64,000 nt of DNA, taken from assembly GCA_002633025.1 (NCBI GenBank), contig NMRB01000453.1, positions 226,116 to 290,115 of the forward strand. The letters run 5' to 3'. This document shows positions 1 through 11,673 of the stretch, one piece after another; positions within the stretch are counted from its first letter, which is position 1, and every line of letters starts with the position of its first letter. Source of the stretch: Notospermus geniculatus. Its lineage: Eukaryota > Nemertea > Pilidiophora > Heteronemertea > Lineidae. A program made the translations under genes and the position numbers. The notes below the pieces were generated by a model. The model searched no databases, had not been told where the DNA came from, and saw only the letters and a list, made by a program, of their open reading frames with translations.

Positions 1-234
1 TGGATACCGGCATCTGTGGCTTTGTGAACAAAGCTGGCAATTTAATCACGTCGTCTCCACCAATGCTGCTTAACTCCAAACCTGAGATCTTGCGCGTCGA
101 GAACTTCTGCTGGATGCCCATCGTATTAAGGTTCATTGTGACCTCCTTACCCTTGCAGCCTAGCTGGCGGGCCAACTCCTCGGTGCAGAAGCTGACATTA
201 CTGCCTGGGTCCATGAACGCGTATGTTTCTACAA

Positions 235-1410
235 TCACGCCACCTTTCTCGGACTTGACCTGAACGGGAACGATTGCCATAGTAGTTGTGCACTGCTCCT
301 CGCCGGCTCCCATATGACATTGCCCCTTGCTACCGTCGTCATGCTGACTAATATTGTCATCCGTATCTGTATGGAAAATGGCAGAATTTGAAGCGCCCTT
401 GTGGTCGCTATTATGAGCCGACCGTGAGCTGCCCTCCTGGCCATTTGCCTTGGCTGGGTCTGGACTAGGGGGCTGTTGAGTGCGGGGCTCCCGGTGTAAC
501 ACGGACGGATGATGCCCCTCACAATGTGAACACTTGGCACGGTTTCGACACAGCTTGGCTTGGTGCCCCGGCTTGAGGCACCCGAAACAGAGCCCCTTTG
601 ATCTAATAAAGTCTGTCCTTTTATTGTTAGGCTCGGCGAGTAACTTCCTACAGTTCTCCAGATTGTGGTTGGCAATTGAGCAGTAGGCACAGGGCTTGAC
701 GAATGCAATGTGCTTGGTTGGCACTGACCTACCTTGGCCGGAATCGGCCGACTGACATGGCCATTTGTCTTGGCTGGGTCTGGACTAGGGGGCTGTTGAG
801 TGCGGGGCTCCCGGTGTAACACGGACGGATGATGCCCCTCACAATGTGAACACTTGGCACGGTTTCGACACAGCTTGGCTTGGTGCCCCGGCTTGAGGCA
901 CCCAAAACAGAGCCCCTTTGATCTAATAAAGTCTGTCCTTTTATTGTTAGGCTCGGCGAGTAACTTCCTACAGCTCTCCAGACTGTGGTTGGCAACTGAG
1001 CAGTAGGCACAGGGCTTGACAAATGCAATGTGCTTGGTTGGCGCTGACCTACCTTGGCCGGAATCGGCCGACTGACCGTTAGCATGGTTAGTGTCACCTT
1101 GCGATTCTCTCTGGCTTGTGGGAGAAGGCGTGCTGGGCGACACCGTCATAGCAAAGCTACTCCTTTTGACACCGGTGGGGGCTGTCTTTTGACCCTTACC
1201 AGAACTCGCTGGACGTCCTTGCAGAGCCTCCCTGCCATAGATGGGGTCGTTTACCTTTTTGGCCTCGTTCTGCACAAAACGGACTAATTGGTTAAATGTC
1301 ACTGATCGTCCCTTATCCTTGGCATCATAAACAATGGCCCTCCACTTATCGTGAAGCCTAAAGGGCAGTTTACTGACAAGTCCCTTCAAGTTCTCGGAAT
1401 ACTCAAGCAC
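235..1410 (-). pseudogene. Zinc-knuckle Gag region of the BEL/Pao copy, frame-disrupted
   Basis: The first half encodes a Gag segment ('KLPFRLHDKW') and zinc knuckles (about 810-1020). The second half is an out-of-frame reading of a duplicated copy of the same zinc-knuckle DNA. The codon phase of the duplicate and of the protease-like segment agree with each other and differ from the first copy. The 320 bp duplication therefore explains the frame break. The last ~170 residues of this frame should not be treated as a protein. Confidence 0.7.
441..1080 (-). repeat. 320 bp tandem duplication of the zinc-knuckle segment
   Basis: Bases ~441-760 and ~761-1080 are nearly identical, with a handful of substitutions, and are offset by 320 bp. 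Since 320 is not a multiple of three, the duplication shifts the frame of everything after it. Both copies contain the knuckle cysteines. Confidence 0.9.
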
Positions 1411-1421
1411 CTTGATACTAC

Positions 1422-2837
1422 CTATATTGCCTGCACGGCGTTAGCACATTCGACCAGGAAGATGGCATAGGCGTCCAAACCCTTTGCGTCGTCTGGTTTG
1501 ATCTGCGACCAGCCTAGGGCCCGTTTGATGTATGCATGCGCGATTACATCTTGGTCGCCGTAACGTCTCTCGAGCTCGGCCAGTGCCGCGGGGTAGCCCA
1601 CCTCAGCCTTCAAGCAACAATAACCCGTGACGATTTGATTGGGCTCACCCTCGGTAAACTGTTCTAGAAAGTTAAGTCTTTCTTCGTCGCCAACTGTGTT
1701 TTGCACTACACGGGCATCAAACTGCCTCAAGAATGTTCGATACTGCATTGGGTCACCGGAAAATTTCTTAATATCTGACGTCGGTTTCCTAAGTTCCTTT
1801 ACCACGCCGTCCAATTGGCCTTGACTGGAAATTTGAGACATCGTCGGCGGGTCCTGCGGTGACATGGGGGTGCCTCGCTCCATGGGCATGGGTAGGTCTG
1901 CATTCCCGTGCAGTGACATTGGGGTGCCTTGCTCCATAGGCATGGGTAGGCATGGTAGGTCTGCATTCCCGTGCACAGGAACGAACTCCTTGGCCTCCAC
2001 ATCGAAAGCAACTCCCTTGGGGGTCGACGTTTGCACCCACTGCGGGTGGGGAGGTCGTTCAGGCACAACATTCTCATTCTGGGCGTCAATCTGGAGATTC
2101 TCGAGTATCAGTCCGTCATTAAACTCACTTTTTTCCGGCTCATCGATTACGGCCGCTCTGGCATCAGATACTTGGATTTCAGTAGTGAGTTTCAGTTCCT
2201 CCTCTTGAATCTGGAGTTTTAGCTTCTGCTCCTCTAGCCTTTTCTTAGCTTCCAATGCCTGAGCCTTCACCATTAGCTCAGCCTTTTTTTGATTCTCCTG
2301 GGCCTTTGCTAGAAGCAGAGCTGATCTTGCGCTCCCATTTGAACGACTGGAGCGTCCGGTGTACCCGGTGCGTCTGGATTTAACGCTGCCGGGTCCGTTT
2401 CCATTCTTCGGTTGCTGAGTGTCATTTGACAGAAACCACTGCTCAGCCGTTGCCTTGAAATCCTTGAACGATTTGATCTCGCTAGCGTGCTCCTGCTCAG
2501 CAGTTGGCCTGTCCTCAATAGGGATTGCTGCTAGGTAGTCCTGATGCGCAACAAGGTACAGTTCGTAGTTCTGCATCCAACCGGAGTATTGGCTCCTGAC
2601 CACTGAAACACTGGTACCTGGCGTATTGATGAGCGGTTTGAGCTCGTTTGTGACAAACACGTTATTAAATCGATTAACAATTATGACACAATGCAAATGG
2701 ACATAATTGGCTGCTTTATTCAGAGGCACTGTCCCGAGAAAGCTAGTAGTTCTGCATCCAACCGGAGTATTGGCTCCTGACCACTGAAACACTGGTACCT
2801 GGCGTATTGATGAGCGGTTTGAGCTCGTTTGTGACAA
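1422..2837 (-). pseudogene. Gag N-terminal and DUF1759 region of the BEL/Pao copy
   Basis: This is the longest single open frame of the element. The part above about 2660 is not original coding: a short tract (about 2658-2745) lies between two near-identical ~90 bp copies of a Gag segment ('SVVRSQYSGWMQNY'). After that come an acidic Q/K/E helix, a proline-rich tract with two 'HGNADLP...PM' repeats (about 1870-1990), and the DUF1759-like domain ending 'LVECANAVQAI'. The frame then stops at about 1422, where the next domain resumes in another frame. DUF1759 proteins are Gag-like parts of Pao-family retroelements. Confidence 0.75.
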
Positions 2838-2842
2838 CGTCT
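2566..2842. repeat. Direct duplication (~90 bp arms, offset 181) in Gag
   Basis: The ~90 bp beginning 'GTTCTGCATCCAACCGGAGT' occurs at about 2569 and again at about 2750. About 90 bp of unrelated AT-rich sequence lies between the copies. Confidence 0.85.
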
Positions 2843-2989
2843 AAACTGTCCGCACATTTCTGCCTCCTTTCCGAAGCTTCCTTTGCGGTGGCCCCTGTGG
2901 CCCGATCGGTGTTGACTGACATTTTCATGAACTGACGCTTGACTTACATATATGGGTTGTTTTCGATGTCCAACCAGACTTCTTAAGTC

Positions 2990-3190
2990 CATTCAAAGCT
3001 CACTGTAACGGTGGCGACCGTATTCTTCCAGGCTCCTACACAGATGACTCCACAATAAAGCAGAAATGAGTCCGATAATATGAATGAGCTTGTTTATTGT
3101 CGCTGCCTCTAGTACCATACAACAGGAATCTGTACTAGCAAGGGTCACGTGAGCTGAAAAGACACAAACAGTTCACAGGAATAAGAATTC
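2990..3190 (-). repeat. Possible 5' LTR/leader of the BEL/Pao copy
   Basis: This lies just upstream of Gag on the minus strand. It contains an AATAAA-type signal (plus-strand TTTATT at about 3092) and a TGTAACGGTGGCGACC start at ~3004 that could be an LTR edge. The partner LTR is outside the window, so the boundaries and primer-binding site cannot be fixed. Confidence 0.35.
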
Positions 3191-3199
3191 TGCACTTAC

Positions 3200-4980
3200 A
3201 AAATGTTACCGAGTTCAATCAACAGCTTCAGAAACTATACACTGAGAGGTGCTGCCATCTCGCGGCAATATGAAGAACTAAACGTCCAGCACATGGGACA
3301 GACAACCCTTCCTAAAAACACTTCTCCCTGTCATTTACACAGTCAAAATGGACCTTACTTAGTTGACATGGTTGAAATCAACACTGACATTGTGATACTA
3401 CTTGCTCATACACACAAAATACACAAAATCCGCAGCCAAAAACTATGGCATTTTGCGCGGGAGAAAATGGGGTCAAACTTGGTGAACTTTCAACCAGGGC
3501 ACCTTTTTATGCCATTATTCTGTTACATAGGTCTTAGAAGCACTGGAAATCAGTCCAGTTAGATTCTATAATACATATTCTTACAAACCTTTGATGTGGG
3601 ACCGAAGAAGCCACATTGAATACAACGAAACAAACTTAGAATTGGTCCCAAAAATCTTGACATGAACGAGCATGAAAAGTAGCCATGATGAAAGTAGTGT
3701 GACGCTCAGTCCCTAGGTGGCACTGGCTGCAAGCCTATCAAAGGGTGTTTCAAAAAAAAAGGAAAGATGCTACAAATACGACTGGAACCACAACATCCCG
3801 GCTCCCTAATTGCAACTCACAATGCAATTACCACACTCACAACGACATAATGATGCTGGCAACCAATTTCACCCATGGATGACCTCACACCAAAACCATC
3901 ATTGTAAAACATACAGGTCAGCTTTAATTTTCTCATCAAAGTTACCCAATCTGAGAACAAACAGTGAGAAACTCAAGACTCCTGGTGCTACTCGCACAAG
4001 CAACTGAGAACAACTTGAAAAACATCATAAACTAAAAATAGAAGGGCCGGGTGGACTACCAGCACCTTCAGAGAAAAACTGAGGGGATTAATCTGCCCCG
4101 AATTGCCAGTTTTCTGAAATAAGCACATACCAGATAGTTCATTTATCGTGAAATGACCATGAAACAGGTAAGTCCTGGGCGCCGAATAAACAAGACTGAA
4201 GACCGAGGTTCGCCCACACACTGTTAGTCACTTAGTCCGCCTCAAGGACGAGACATAACTTAGTAATCGGACGTCGGTACACGGCCGTACCTACTCTGAA
4301 GAGGATTGTCATATTCTGTTGAAGTACAATGAGTTTTGCAATACTTTGAAATAGGTGATTTTAACACTTTGAAAACCAGTGTCTCCCCATAACATACTCT
4401 ATTGGGGCACCCGCAAACCTAGATGTGAGAACCAGCATCGAGAACATGAAAGAGATCGTCATCACCTTCCAAACTTTGCAGTCCTCCTCCAACCAATGAG
4501 GAGTTTGTGGAGAATGTTAAAAGGGCCCATTAGCCTACCAAGTCACTGTGTGGCGTTCATTGGAACAAAATAATCCAACAGAAATGGATCCAGATTTTTT
4601 GGCTGGACAAAGGACCCAAAGCTAAAAATGCTCAAGCCAACATATCTCCCAGAGAATACAGAACTCGCTCCCGAGGATATCATGCGTCTCATCAAATGTG
4701 GACGTGCATGTTTGCCACTCCATGCGGTACTCGTGCACTAGCTGCACTGGTAACAAACTGAACTGCACAATATTTTGTGGTTGTTGTGGTACAGGCTGCT
4801 GCCAGAAAAAAAACAAACTAGTTTCCATGGAATAACTGTGTTCAAAGAACTAGTATTATATACAATTAGAATGAATGAACATTACTCATGATAATATAGG
4901 GAAGGGTTAGAAACAGGTAAATAAAATTGATTACACTGCACTATGTTACAACATGTGAATTGAACAATGACTAATCAACC
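3200..4980. other. Gene-poor stretch without recognisable features
   Basis: Only short unremarkable open frames (up to 119 codons at 3203-3562) are present, with no recognised motif, no convincing exon and no clear terminal repeats. It could be old transposon sequence, intron or UTR. Confidence 0.5.
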
Positions 4981-4993
4981 TTCTATTTGGTTG

Positions 4994-5440
4994 GAGTCCT
5001 TGCCCCCCAGAACCTGTGTCTAGACACCAAAATTATCAGCCTATGTTCAATATGGAAGAAGTTGCGACCAGTTTCATGTAATGGCGGCCATCTTGGACGC
5101 CATCTTTGATTGTCGGAGGTGTATTATGACATGGGAAATGGTCTTAATGGATCCCTTGAACCCCCAAACCTATGTCTAGTCACCAAAATAATCATTGTAT
5201 GGTGAATATGAAAGAAGTTATGAATAAAGTTCGCGTAACGGCAGCCATCTTTGATTTACAGTTACGTAATATATTACCGACATTGAAAATGGTCTTATTG
5301 GATTCCTCGACCTCCAAAACCTATGTCTAGACACCAAAATTATCAGCCTGTGGTAAATACGAAGGAAGTTATGACTGATTTCATGCAACAATGGCCATCT
5401 TGGACGCCATCTTGGATTTCTCAAAATGCTCAAGGGTGAC
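4994..5440. repeat. Three tandem ~150 bp repeat units
   Basis: The phrase 'GTCTAGACACCAAAATTATC' or close variants recurs at about 5018, 5172 and 5323. Each is followed by a variant of 'GGCCATCTTGGACGCCATCT' about 75 bp later. The units are degenerate. Confidence 0.75.
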
Positions 5441-5570
5441 CGGAGTCCACCCGGTGGAATCTTAAAACTGACCCCCAGGGCTACTCAAATCCATCGAAAT
5501 AAAAACTATATAAGACATTTCCGGGTTCAGTGAAAAAAACCCATTTGGCTGCCGGACTATATAAGCTGGT

Positions 5571-5707
5571 TTTCCACGAGACGTTTGCGGACGCGGTTTC
5601 GGTGGCGGGAACGGGTGCGGGTGAAACAGCTAAAGGGAAATACGTTGGATCGATTTTTTCCACCCGCGCCCGCCTCCCATTCCGCGCCCGCAAACGCCTC
5701 GTCGAAA
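5571..5707. repeat. GC-rich palindromic MITE
   Basis: The left end 'TTTCCACGAGACGTTTGCGG' is matched by the reverse complement of the right end (about 45 bp arms with scattered differences). Only ~35 bp separates the arms. Confidence 0.7.
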
Positions 5708-6000
5708 GGCAGCTCATAGCGTAGTGTCACCGCTGATTAACATACGGCGCTGTGGGCTAATGAAAACAAAAACAACTAGTGCCCGCCGGACAATATTTTT
5801 CGCATGTCTCCCTTTAAGCGTGCTTACATTTCGACCATCGGACGTACCCATAGTAGGCTGTGCAAAATACCCGTGAGGATTATTTGTCTGTGTGTGCCTG
5901 ACTTTTTGAACCTGACTTTTTGAACCACACCACACGGAAAAACATCCGACCGTGAAGACAAAAGAAGTTGTAGCATCATGTCTTTCTGCTTTGAATCTAG

Positions 6001-6248
6001 GTTTTGCTTTTAAGAAAGGAAGTATCAGCAACCCTGACGACTACAACACAACATTTCGGGTGAGAGGTGAGGTCGAGTGTGCCTCTGAGTGTATCACCGA
6101 TGTCAGATGTCGTGCTATTATCGTTACGTCACAACAGAGAACAAAATGTGGGCTTCTCTCAGTTTGCAGTCCATCAACGAACAAGATAATGTCGGATCAT
6201 TTCCTTTATTTACATTGGAAAATTCTCGCAGTCGAGTGTGAGACGTAA
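6001..6248 (+). CDS. PAN/Apple-like cysteine-rich terminal exon, copy A
   Basis: After a possible acceptor (TTTCTGCTTTGAATCTAG at 5983-6000) a 248-nt open segment enters in phase 1 and ends in TAA. It encodes about 82 residues with six cysteines ('VECASEC', 'CRAII', 'KCGLLSVC', 'VECET'), spaced like a small PAN/Apple domain. Two other copies in this window (14374-14621 plus, 38326-38573 minus) have exactly the same length and all six cysteines. The upstream exon is not identified. PAN/Apple domains are extracellular protein- or carbohydrate-binding modules; this assignment rests on the cysteine pattern alone. Confidence 0.45.
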
Positions 6249-6249
6249 T

Positions 6250-7260
6250 AACAGTCTACTTAGATGGTAGTTAATTAAAATACACTTTAGACAACGGCTC
6301 AGAAATTGCTGTACATGTGCCTTGGTAAAGTATTCATTCCGTTCTGCTTCAATCAAAACAGGCCTACGTCTGCGACATGACTTAGCCGAACCCACCAGCA
6401 ATCATGTAGGCCTACAGCATCACGGTGTATTGTGCGTTTGAACAATGTGTAACAGTGACGGGATAATTAGCTACTCCCAAAAAATCCCTCGGTTATCATC
6501 TGAATAGCCGCATCACAACGGGGCCAATTGCGACTGTAAGCCGACGTTTCCCTTTTTTCGTATTCTTCAACTGATGAAAACCAAAACGAGGGAATGAATT
6601 CGAGGATTTCATTCATGGACCCCTCCCCCCGAATCCACATCGGCCTATAACATCTTATGTTGCCTGATATTCTGTCTCATTCCTTATAACTGCAAGAATG
6701 CAAAAAAGATATATTATTGGGCTGCGGAAGGGACATCAGACAACAAAATGGAAAAGTTGACAACTTCGATTAAGACTCTTGAATCTCAGACATTGGTGGT
6801 GTAGATTTCAATCTTTATAACTTTCCACTATATTCACTAACAATACGTGGATCTACGTTTTCTCAACAAGTAGACGCCATTCATGACACAGGTTTTTAGA
6901 GTGATTCTTAATACAGTTTGCTCTCCTTACATACATCGTAACGGAATGAGGTAGTAATCAGGCATGCAAGTCCAATTCTTCTGACAATGTTTCAGGTTTC
7001 AATTATTCGCCTGCCCCGGATCTGTGTGGATGACACGGCTTTAGAAAAAAATACTCTAATTCTTCAGCTGGACCTGTACGTGGAGATGGGGCAGCTGTTT
7101 CCTGCCCCAGTCCCATTTTTTTGTCGGTAAATATTACCTTACCGGTATTTGGGATTGGCTCTAAAAGTTGATAGTCTTCATTTATGACTAACGAAACAAG
7201 TACACGAGCAAAAAACATTTTTGAGAAATCGATTAACTTGGAAATTAAAAGTGTACAATC
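6250..7260. other. No gene recognised
   Basis: AT-rich sequence with short open frames only, and no repeat structure obvious by eye. Confidence 0.4.
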
Positions 7261-7264
7261 CAAT

Positions 7265-7560
7265 ATGAAGTAATGTCATTGTCCGACACATTCTTCTCAG
7301 CGGGGCGAAAAATGTCAACAAAGCTGAATCAGATGCAGATCACAGCCAGCAAATAGGCAGCTAGAGTAACGCTGGATAAACAAGGAATACGTGGATGTGT
7401 TTGGGATTGAAATGCAAAGATCATGTGACACGTAGACATCGAAAGCTGAGTCTGTATCGGGAAGCACTCGATGCGCACTGACGTCTGAAGCATTACTCGA
7501 GCGCGATCGAGGGAAAGTGGACTCCGTTTTTACTCATTCCAAATCTACCATCATGACCGA
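7265..7560 (+). repeat. Segment duplicated in inverse at 37660-37965
   Basis: The block containing 'AATGTCAACAAAGCTGAATC' and ending 'GATCGAGGGAAAGTGGACTC' has a clear reverse-complement counterpart at 37660-37965. The counterpart keeps a short open frame (MSTKLNQIPDHSQ...) that is frame-shifted here. The block is part of a larger collinear inverted duplication with the flanking exons. Confidence 0.75.
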
Positions 7561-7678
7561 TGGCAACGTGAACGGGAATAAGAGAAATAGTTTTTCGCTG
7601 TAGCATACCGTCAGCTACTCAGTGTTTATCAGGCTAAAAGGCCACCGACGCGATCTAATTTTCAAATAAGTGTGCCGA

Positions 7679-8307
7679 CATTGGGTGGGGTCAAATGTTA
7701 TAGTTAACAGGAAAAGTTACAGTTAAAGTTTAGTTAACTAAACCTTAACTGGGAGATTTGACCACCGTGTCCGAAATGTTTAGTTAACTTGCTGTTAACT
7801 ACAGGTTAACTAAACTATAACAGATTGTTAAGGAAAAAGTTTAGTTAACTAGTAGTTAACGCAAGCTTTTCCAATTTTGGTTTAAACTTTGCATTACAGA
7901 ATGTACAGTAGTTACTGTAACGCCTAGGCGTTAACTGATAGTTAACATGTTTGGGTGGGCAAATGTTTCAGTTAAGTTAAGGCAGCCATGTTGTTTATTC
8001 CAATGATGCAAGCTGGATTATCAGGCCTTGAATCCAACGAAAACGCTTTTTACCAGCAGTAGCAGTCATGTTTTCCTTTCAGTGAAACTGCAGAGATGAT
8101 TCCAAGAGAGGATTCATGGAATCATTACCTGGAAGTGATGGGGATTCCCCACTGTTGTTACCTATTAGTTAACTGTCAGTTAACTTTCTGTTAACTAGCA
8201 GTAAACTCATAGTTAACGTGAGCAATGATTTTCAGGGCTCACGTTAATTAAACTATAACCACAACTGTAACTATACTTCTTACTGAGACATTTGACCTCA
8301 CCCATTG
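7679..8307. mobile_element. Non-autonomous element rich in GTTAAC words
   Basis: Terminal inverted repeats 'CATTGGGTGGGGTCAAATGT' (left) and the complement of 'ACATTTGACCTCACCCATTG' (right) bound ~630 bp. Both subterminal regions are packed with AGTTAACT/GTTAAC palindromes (a dozen or more). The middle is ordinary sequence. No coding capacity is seen. The superfamily is undetermined. Confidence 0.75.
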
Positions 8308-8586
8308 GGTGATAAGTGCCATACAGGGGTCAGCTACATGCGAATGCGCAATGCGAATTTCCCAAGCACTGATAAGCACTGACATGATATATTCAATTAA
8401 ATGATGAACCAAGCTTTCCTGCCATCCCGAATTTGCTGCTGGCATGATGTATAGGTGGCAGGATTTTGGAGGTTTGATGGAACGTGCAATTAACGGAGTC
8501 TACAGTACCGATCAGTTATTGTGCTGTTCCTGATGAATGAAATAACTCCTCAGCTCAGGTTCACAATCAATTAAATCTTTGTCTTC

Positions 8587-8714
8587 ATGAACGCCAGAGA
8601 GGTGTATCATTTTGTCTTGCTTTTTAACAGCCTGTTTATGTCCTGTATAGTCTCGTGTTCAGGCAACCCGGGAATATTTCGGGCTAAATTAAACGGCGAC
8701 GATGAAAACATCAG
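8587..8714 (+). CDS. Candidate first coding exon with secretory leader, copy A
   Basis: An ATG at 8587 opens 42 codons with a hydrophobic core ('FVLLFNSLFMSCIVSCSG') like a signal peptide, followed by 'NPGIFRAKLNGDDENI'. Homology to the inverted copy at 32327-32424 extends to just past an AACATCAG|GTACTC donor-like site (8713-8717) and then stops, as expected if the coding part ends there (phase 2). The downstream exon is unknown. Phase 2 does not fit a direct join to the PAN-like exons, which enter in phase 1. Confidence 0.35.
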
Positions 8715-9241
8715 GTACTCTATTGCTGTTTTTAATTTTCTCGGATTTCTATACGCAATTCGCCCTTCACAGCGTAGCACCACATCAGGCCGAAATTTTC
8801 GAAATGCATCGTCTGTTTCGGTCCTGGGCACGTTTACCTAGGTCCCGACCGTAACTATCTTTGTCTCATGTCTCGTGTCTATTTGGTCACGAGCCGTCAT
8901 TTACTGCAGAGTTATCATCGGGATCATAGATGCGAGCTAGGTCCGCACCAGTGCAACATATATCAGCGTCCCTGTGTTTGTATTATTCCCCTCATTTTAC
9001 TGCTCTATTGAACCGTCATGATCTCTGTACCTGTTTATTGTAACTAAGTTCCCAACACAAAGAAGGAAACACTGAAAAATCAGCAACATTCTCAGATATT
9101 ACACCGGGCCATCTCATTGTCCAAGGTTCCATTGTCTTCACTCAGTTGCACTATCAAGGAGCAAACCTGTCTAATAATGACACAAACCATCACGAAGTTC
9201 GTAATCCTGGCTCCCTCCGTTACAGCATTGCGTTTGATTCC

Positions 9242-9600
9242 TTTATGGTCTGATATTCTAGGGTGACACAAACAGTTAGGAACAGGTATATCACTTGTTA
9301 TTTATTTTTTTTATATTCCATTAAAACCTTTGTAACCAGGACACCCCGTTATTACGAACGAACATTTTTTTGAGTCGTCCTTATCTTCAGTATGATCAGT
9401 AGTTGGCCTCGGATGGTTACTTATGGTCTGATATTCTAGGGTGACACAAACAGTTAGGAACAGGTATATCACTTGTTATTTATTTTTTTATATTCCATTA
9501 AAACCTTTGTAACCAGGACACCCCGTTATTACGAACGAACATTTTTTTGAGTCGTCCTTATCTTCAGTATGATCAGTAGTTGGCCTCGGATGGTTACTTA
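9242..9600. repeat. Tandem duplication, ~178 bp unit
   Basis: Two almost identical units start 'TTATGGTCTGATATTCTAGG' at ~9242 and ~9420. They differ mainly by one T in a homopolymer. The duplication is therefore recent. Confidence 0.95.
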
Positions 9601-9639
9601 TGTACAATGTGTAAATGTCGTCTAAACCAGTGTACCCAG

Positions 9640-9775
9640 GTTACAGGGTTAGGATGGTCAGCGGTGACGGTAGCGGTCAGGACTAGGTTTAGTATTAGGG
9701 TAGGGGTCAGTGACAAGGGTTGAGGGTCAGGGTTGGCGTTAGGGTTAGGGTTTAGGCTAGGAATTAGCGTGCAGG
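9640..9775. repeat. Degenerate TTAGGG/GGGTCA-type repeat
   Basis: Runs such as 'GGGTTAGGGTTTAGGCTAGG' and many GGGTCAG or GGGTTGG variants form an irregular telomere-like low-complexity tract. A complementary CCCTAA-like tract lies at 24095-24180. Confidence 0.7.
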
Positions 9776-10297
9776 ACTAGGACTGGGCGACATTCACCCA
9801 TTCAGCGTTACTTATCGCGGATTCCGGACAGAATAACCGGCCAACTCGGACAGCAGACTTCGGGTGAAAACAGTGCCGCCAGCAAATAGGCTGGTAGTCT
9901 ATCAAGTTTTGGGGGTACTTCGCCTTTTGGTCGTTTGTATATTTTTTCACCACCGTGGCGTGGTGGTATTATATTTTTCACAGCTTGAATATCCAGTCTT
10001 TGTTCATGCAATATTCAGCTTTAAACTCACAGTTCATTATAGGACACACTGTAGGAAGGTATAATGCACTCGAATATATAAGATATTCCTGCACGGTAAA
10101 TCATTTTGCCCTGGTATCCAGAACACCTCAGTTACCAACCGCCATACCAGGGGTGTATTTGTATAGAAAAGGCACTACGAGTGTACTTGATCTGCCGTAT
10201 CAACATTCAGCTTAGTATCATCTTATACAGCGTGGTCAGAAAATAACGCAACCCCCATACTTCCAATATACACTGTCAGTACCGCTAATGGGGTTAT

Positions 10298-10888
10298 TGT
10301 CGTCCTGGGTACACATAAAGTGTACCCAGGTTCGATGTCGTCAAGTGAAATTGTACCCTGGGTCTACTTTATTCTTACAAACAGTACCCAGGTTCTGATT
10401 TAGAGACCTAGGCACGAGCTCATTCCCAAGATCTCGTCAGACACATGATTTAGCGTAGGTTGGTTCCTCGATCATCCGCCAGGGGTACTGTTGCCATGTC
10501 ACATGATCAGACACACCCATCATGGCCATTCACACATGACACGCGCATACGTGCATGACGTGTAGCAGTCACGATATTTATGGGCAGTTATCTGATCCAG
10601 TCTGTGTCTAGCGAAGACAAGAGGATGAGAATGACACGTTTTCTTGTCCACCTGGAAGTTGGTTAACTCTTCCTCTGTAACCATCAGAAGTTGATACCTT
10701 TGCAGCTAGTCAAAAACAAAATTCATTCAACTTCTCTTGTTTAACTTTCAGCGTGGCCATCTTGCATGCATAATATCAAGTGACCTCAAGGAGAACAACC
10801 TCGCCCCGAGGTCTCTAAATCAGAACCTGGGTACAGTTTGTAACAAGGAAGTGGATCCACTTGACGACATCGAACCTCCAGGACGACA
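10298..10888. mobile_element. Inverted-repeat element with ~90 bp termini
   Basis: The left end (TGTCGTCCTGG, then GGTTCGATGTCGTCAAGTG and ACCCAGGTTCTGATTTAGAG) is mirrored at 10795-10888. The left arm carries an extra short palindrome GGGTACAC...GTGTACCC. A small open frame inside (10737-10958) has no recognisable motif. Confidence 0.7.
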
Positions 10889-11111
10889 AAAACTACTTCT
10901 GCGTCAGCATCAGGACGTAAATCATTGGTATGAGGAAATTTCGGTAGCAAGAAAATGAGACTAAAGCTCTCGATTTCGTCCAGTAGTTTTGATCAAGCGA
11001 CATTTTTGTGAACCAGAGTCAGGGGCTTTTGTTGACTTATCGCCAATATTGAACATCGGGGACTATCATCGAGGCAGAAAACTCTCCGAAAATATATGTA
11101 CGCGCACACGC

Positions 11112-11165
11112 GAGCTATCTGCTGAGCAAACGGTCTCGAATGACTTTTTGCTCAGCAGATAGCTC
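11112..11165. repeat. Short near-perfect hairpin
   Basis: GAGCTATCTGCTGAGCAAA (11112-11130) is followed after 14-16 bases by its exact reverse complement ending at 11165. Confidence 0.9.
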
Positions 11166-11673
11166 CACTGTGCGGCAGGCGTAACGAGATGAAATATCAT
11201 GTTCATGTGTGTACATTGTGACAGTGCGGCACATTTTGGTTCTTCACCACACTTCTGTCATGTCTACATGTATCATTGCATCATACATAATCATTCAAAT
11301 ATAATTCCTGTCGGGCACAACAATTTCAATCCTGGTCACGTTGGTGTTATTCATCAAAGACCAAATAACCCTGATTCTGGTTCACAGAAATGACGCTAGA
11401 ATCAAATTACTGGAGCGAATCGGAAATTCTTGGAAGGTCTTGCTCTCATTTTCTTTCTAACATAATTTCCTATCCATACCAACGATTTAGGTCCGTTGAT
11501 ATAGGAGGTAGGCCTATGCGGTTGAGGTTTTTCTGGACACCTTGTATAACTTACTAGTACAATCATGTACAACACCTAAACTACGGACCGTCATATTCAT
11601 ATGCTTCCTCGAACAGTCCTAGAACAGACCTACACAACTAATATTACCTTAGACCTTCTCATTCTCTTACAGA

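Larger units (their letters stand above)
1..2928 (-). mobile_element. BEL/Pao-type LTR retrotransposon, gag to protease, decayed and cut by window edge
   Basis: Read on the minus strand, the segment starts near 2928 (MKMSVNTDR...). It continues with a charged helical stretch rich in K, E and Q (about 2180-2330), then a DUF1759-type Gag region with 'KKFSGDPMQYRTFLRQF' (about 1800), then CCHC-like zinc knuckles ('CFGCLKPGHQAKLC'). At the left edge (1-280) is a DUF1758/retropepsin-like segment with the active-site-like motif 'FMDPGSNVSFC'. This order is typical of BEL/Pao Gag-Pol. The frame is broken at least twice: a ~2-base indel near 1420 and a 320 bp tandem duplication over the zinc knuckles. 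Reverse transcriptase and integrase would lie left of the window. It is almost certainly a non-functional copy. The family assignment comes from motifs only. Confidence 0.85.

Noticed and set aside
1054-1287. Plus-strand frame over Gag
   Set aside because: It is antisense to the zinc-knuckle/Gag coding and has no motif.
2720-2992. 90-codon minus frame in the retroelement leader
   Set aside because: It is an out-of-frame shadow of the Gag start.
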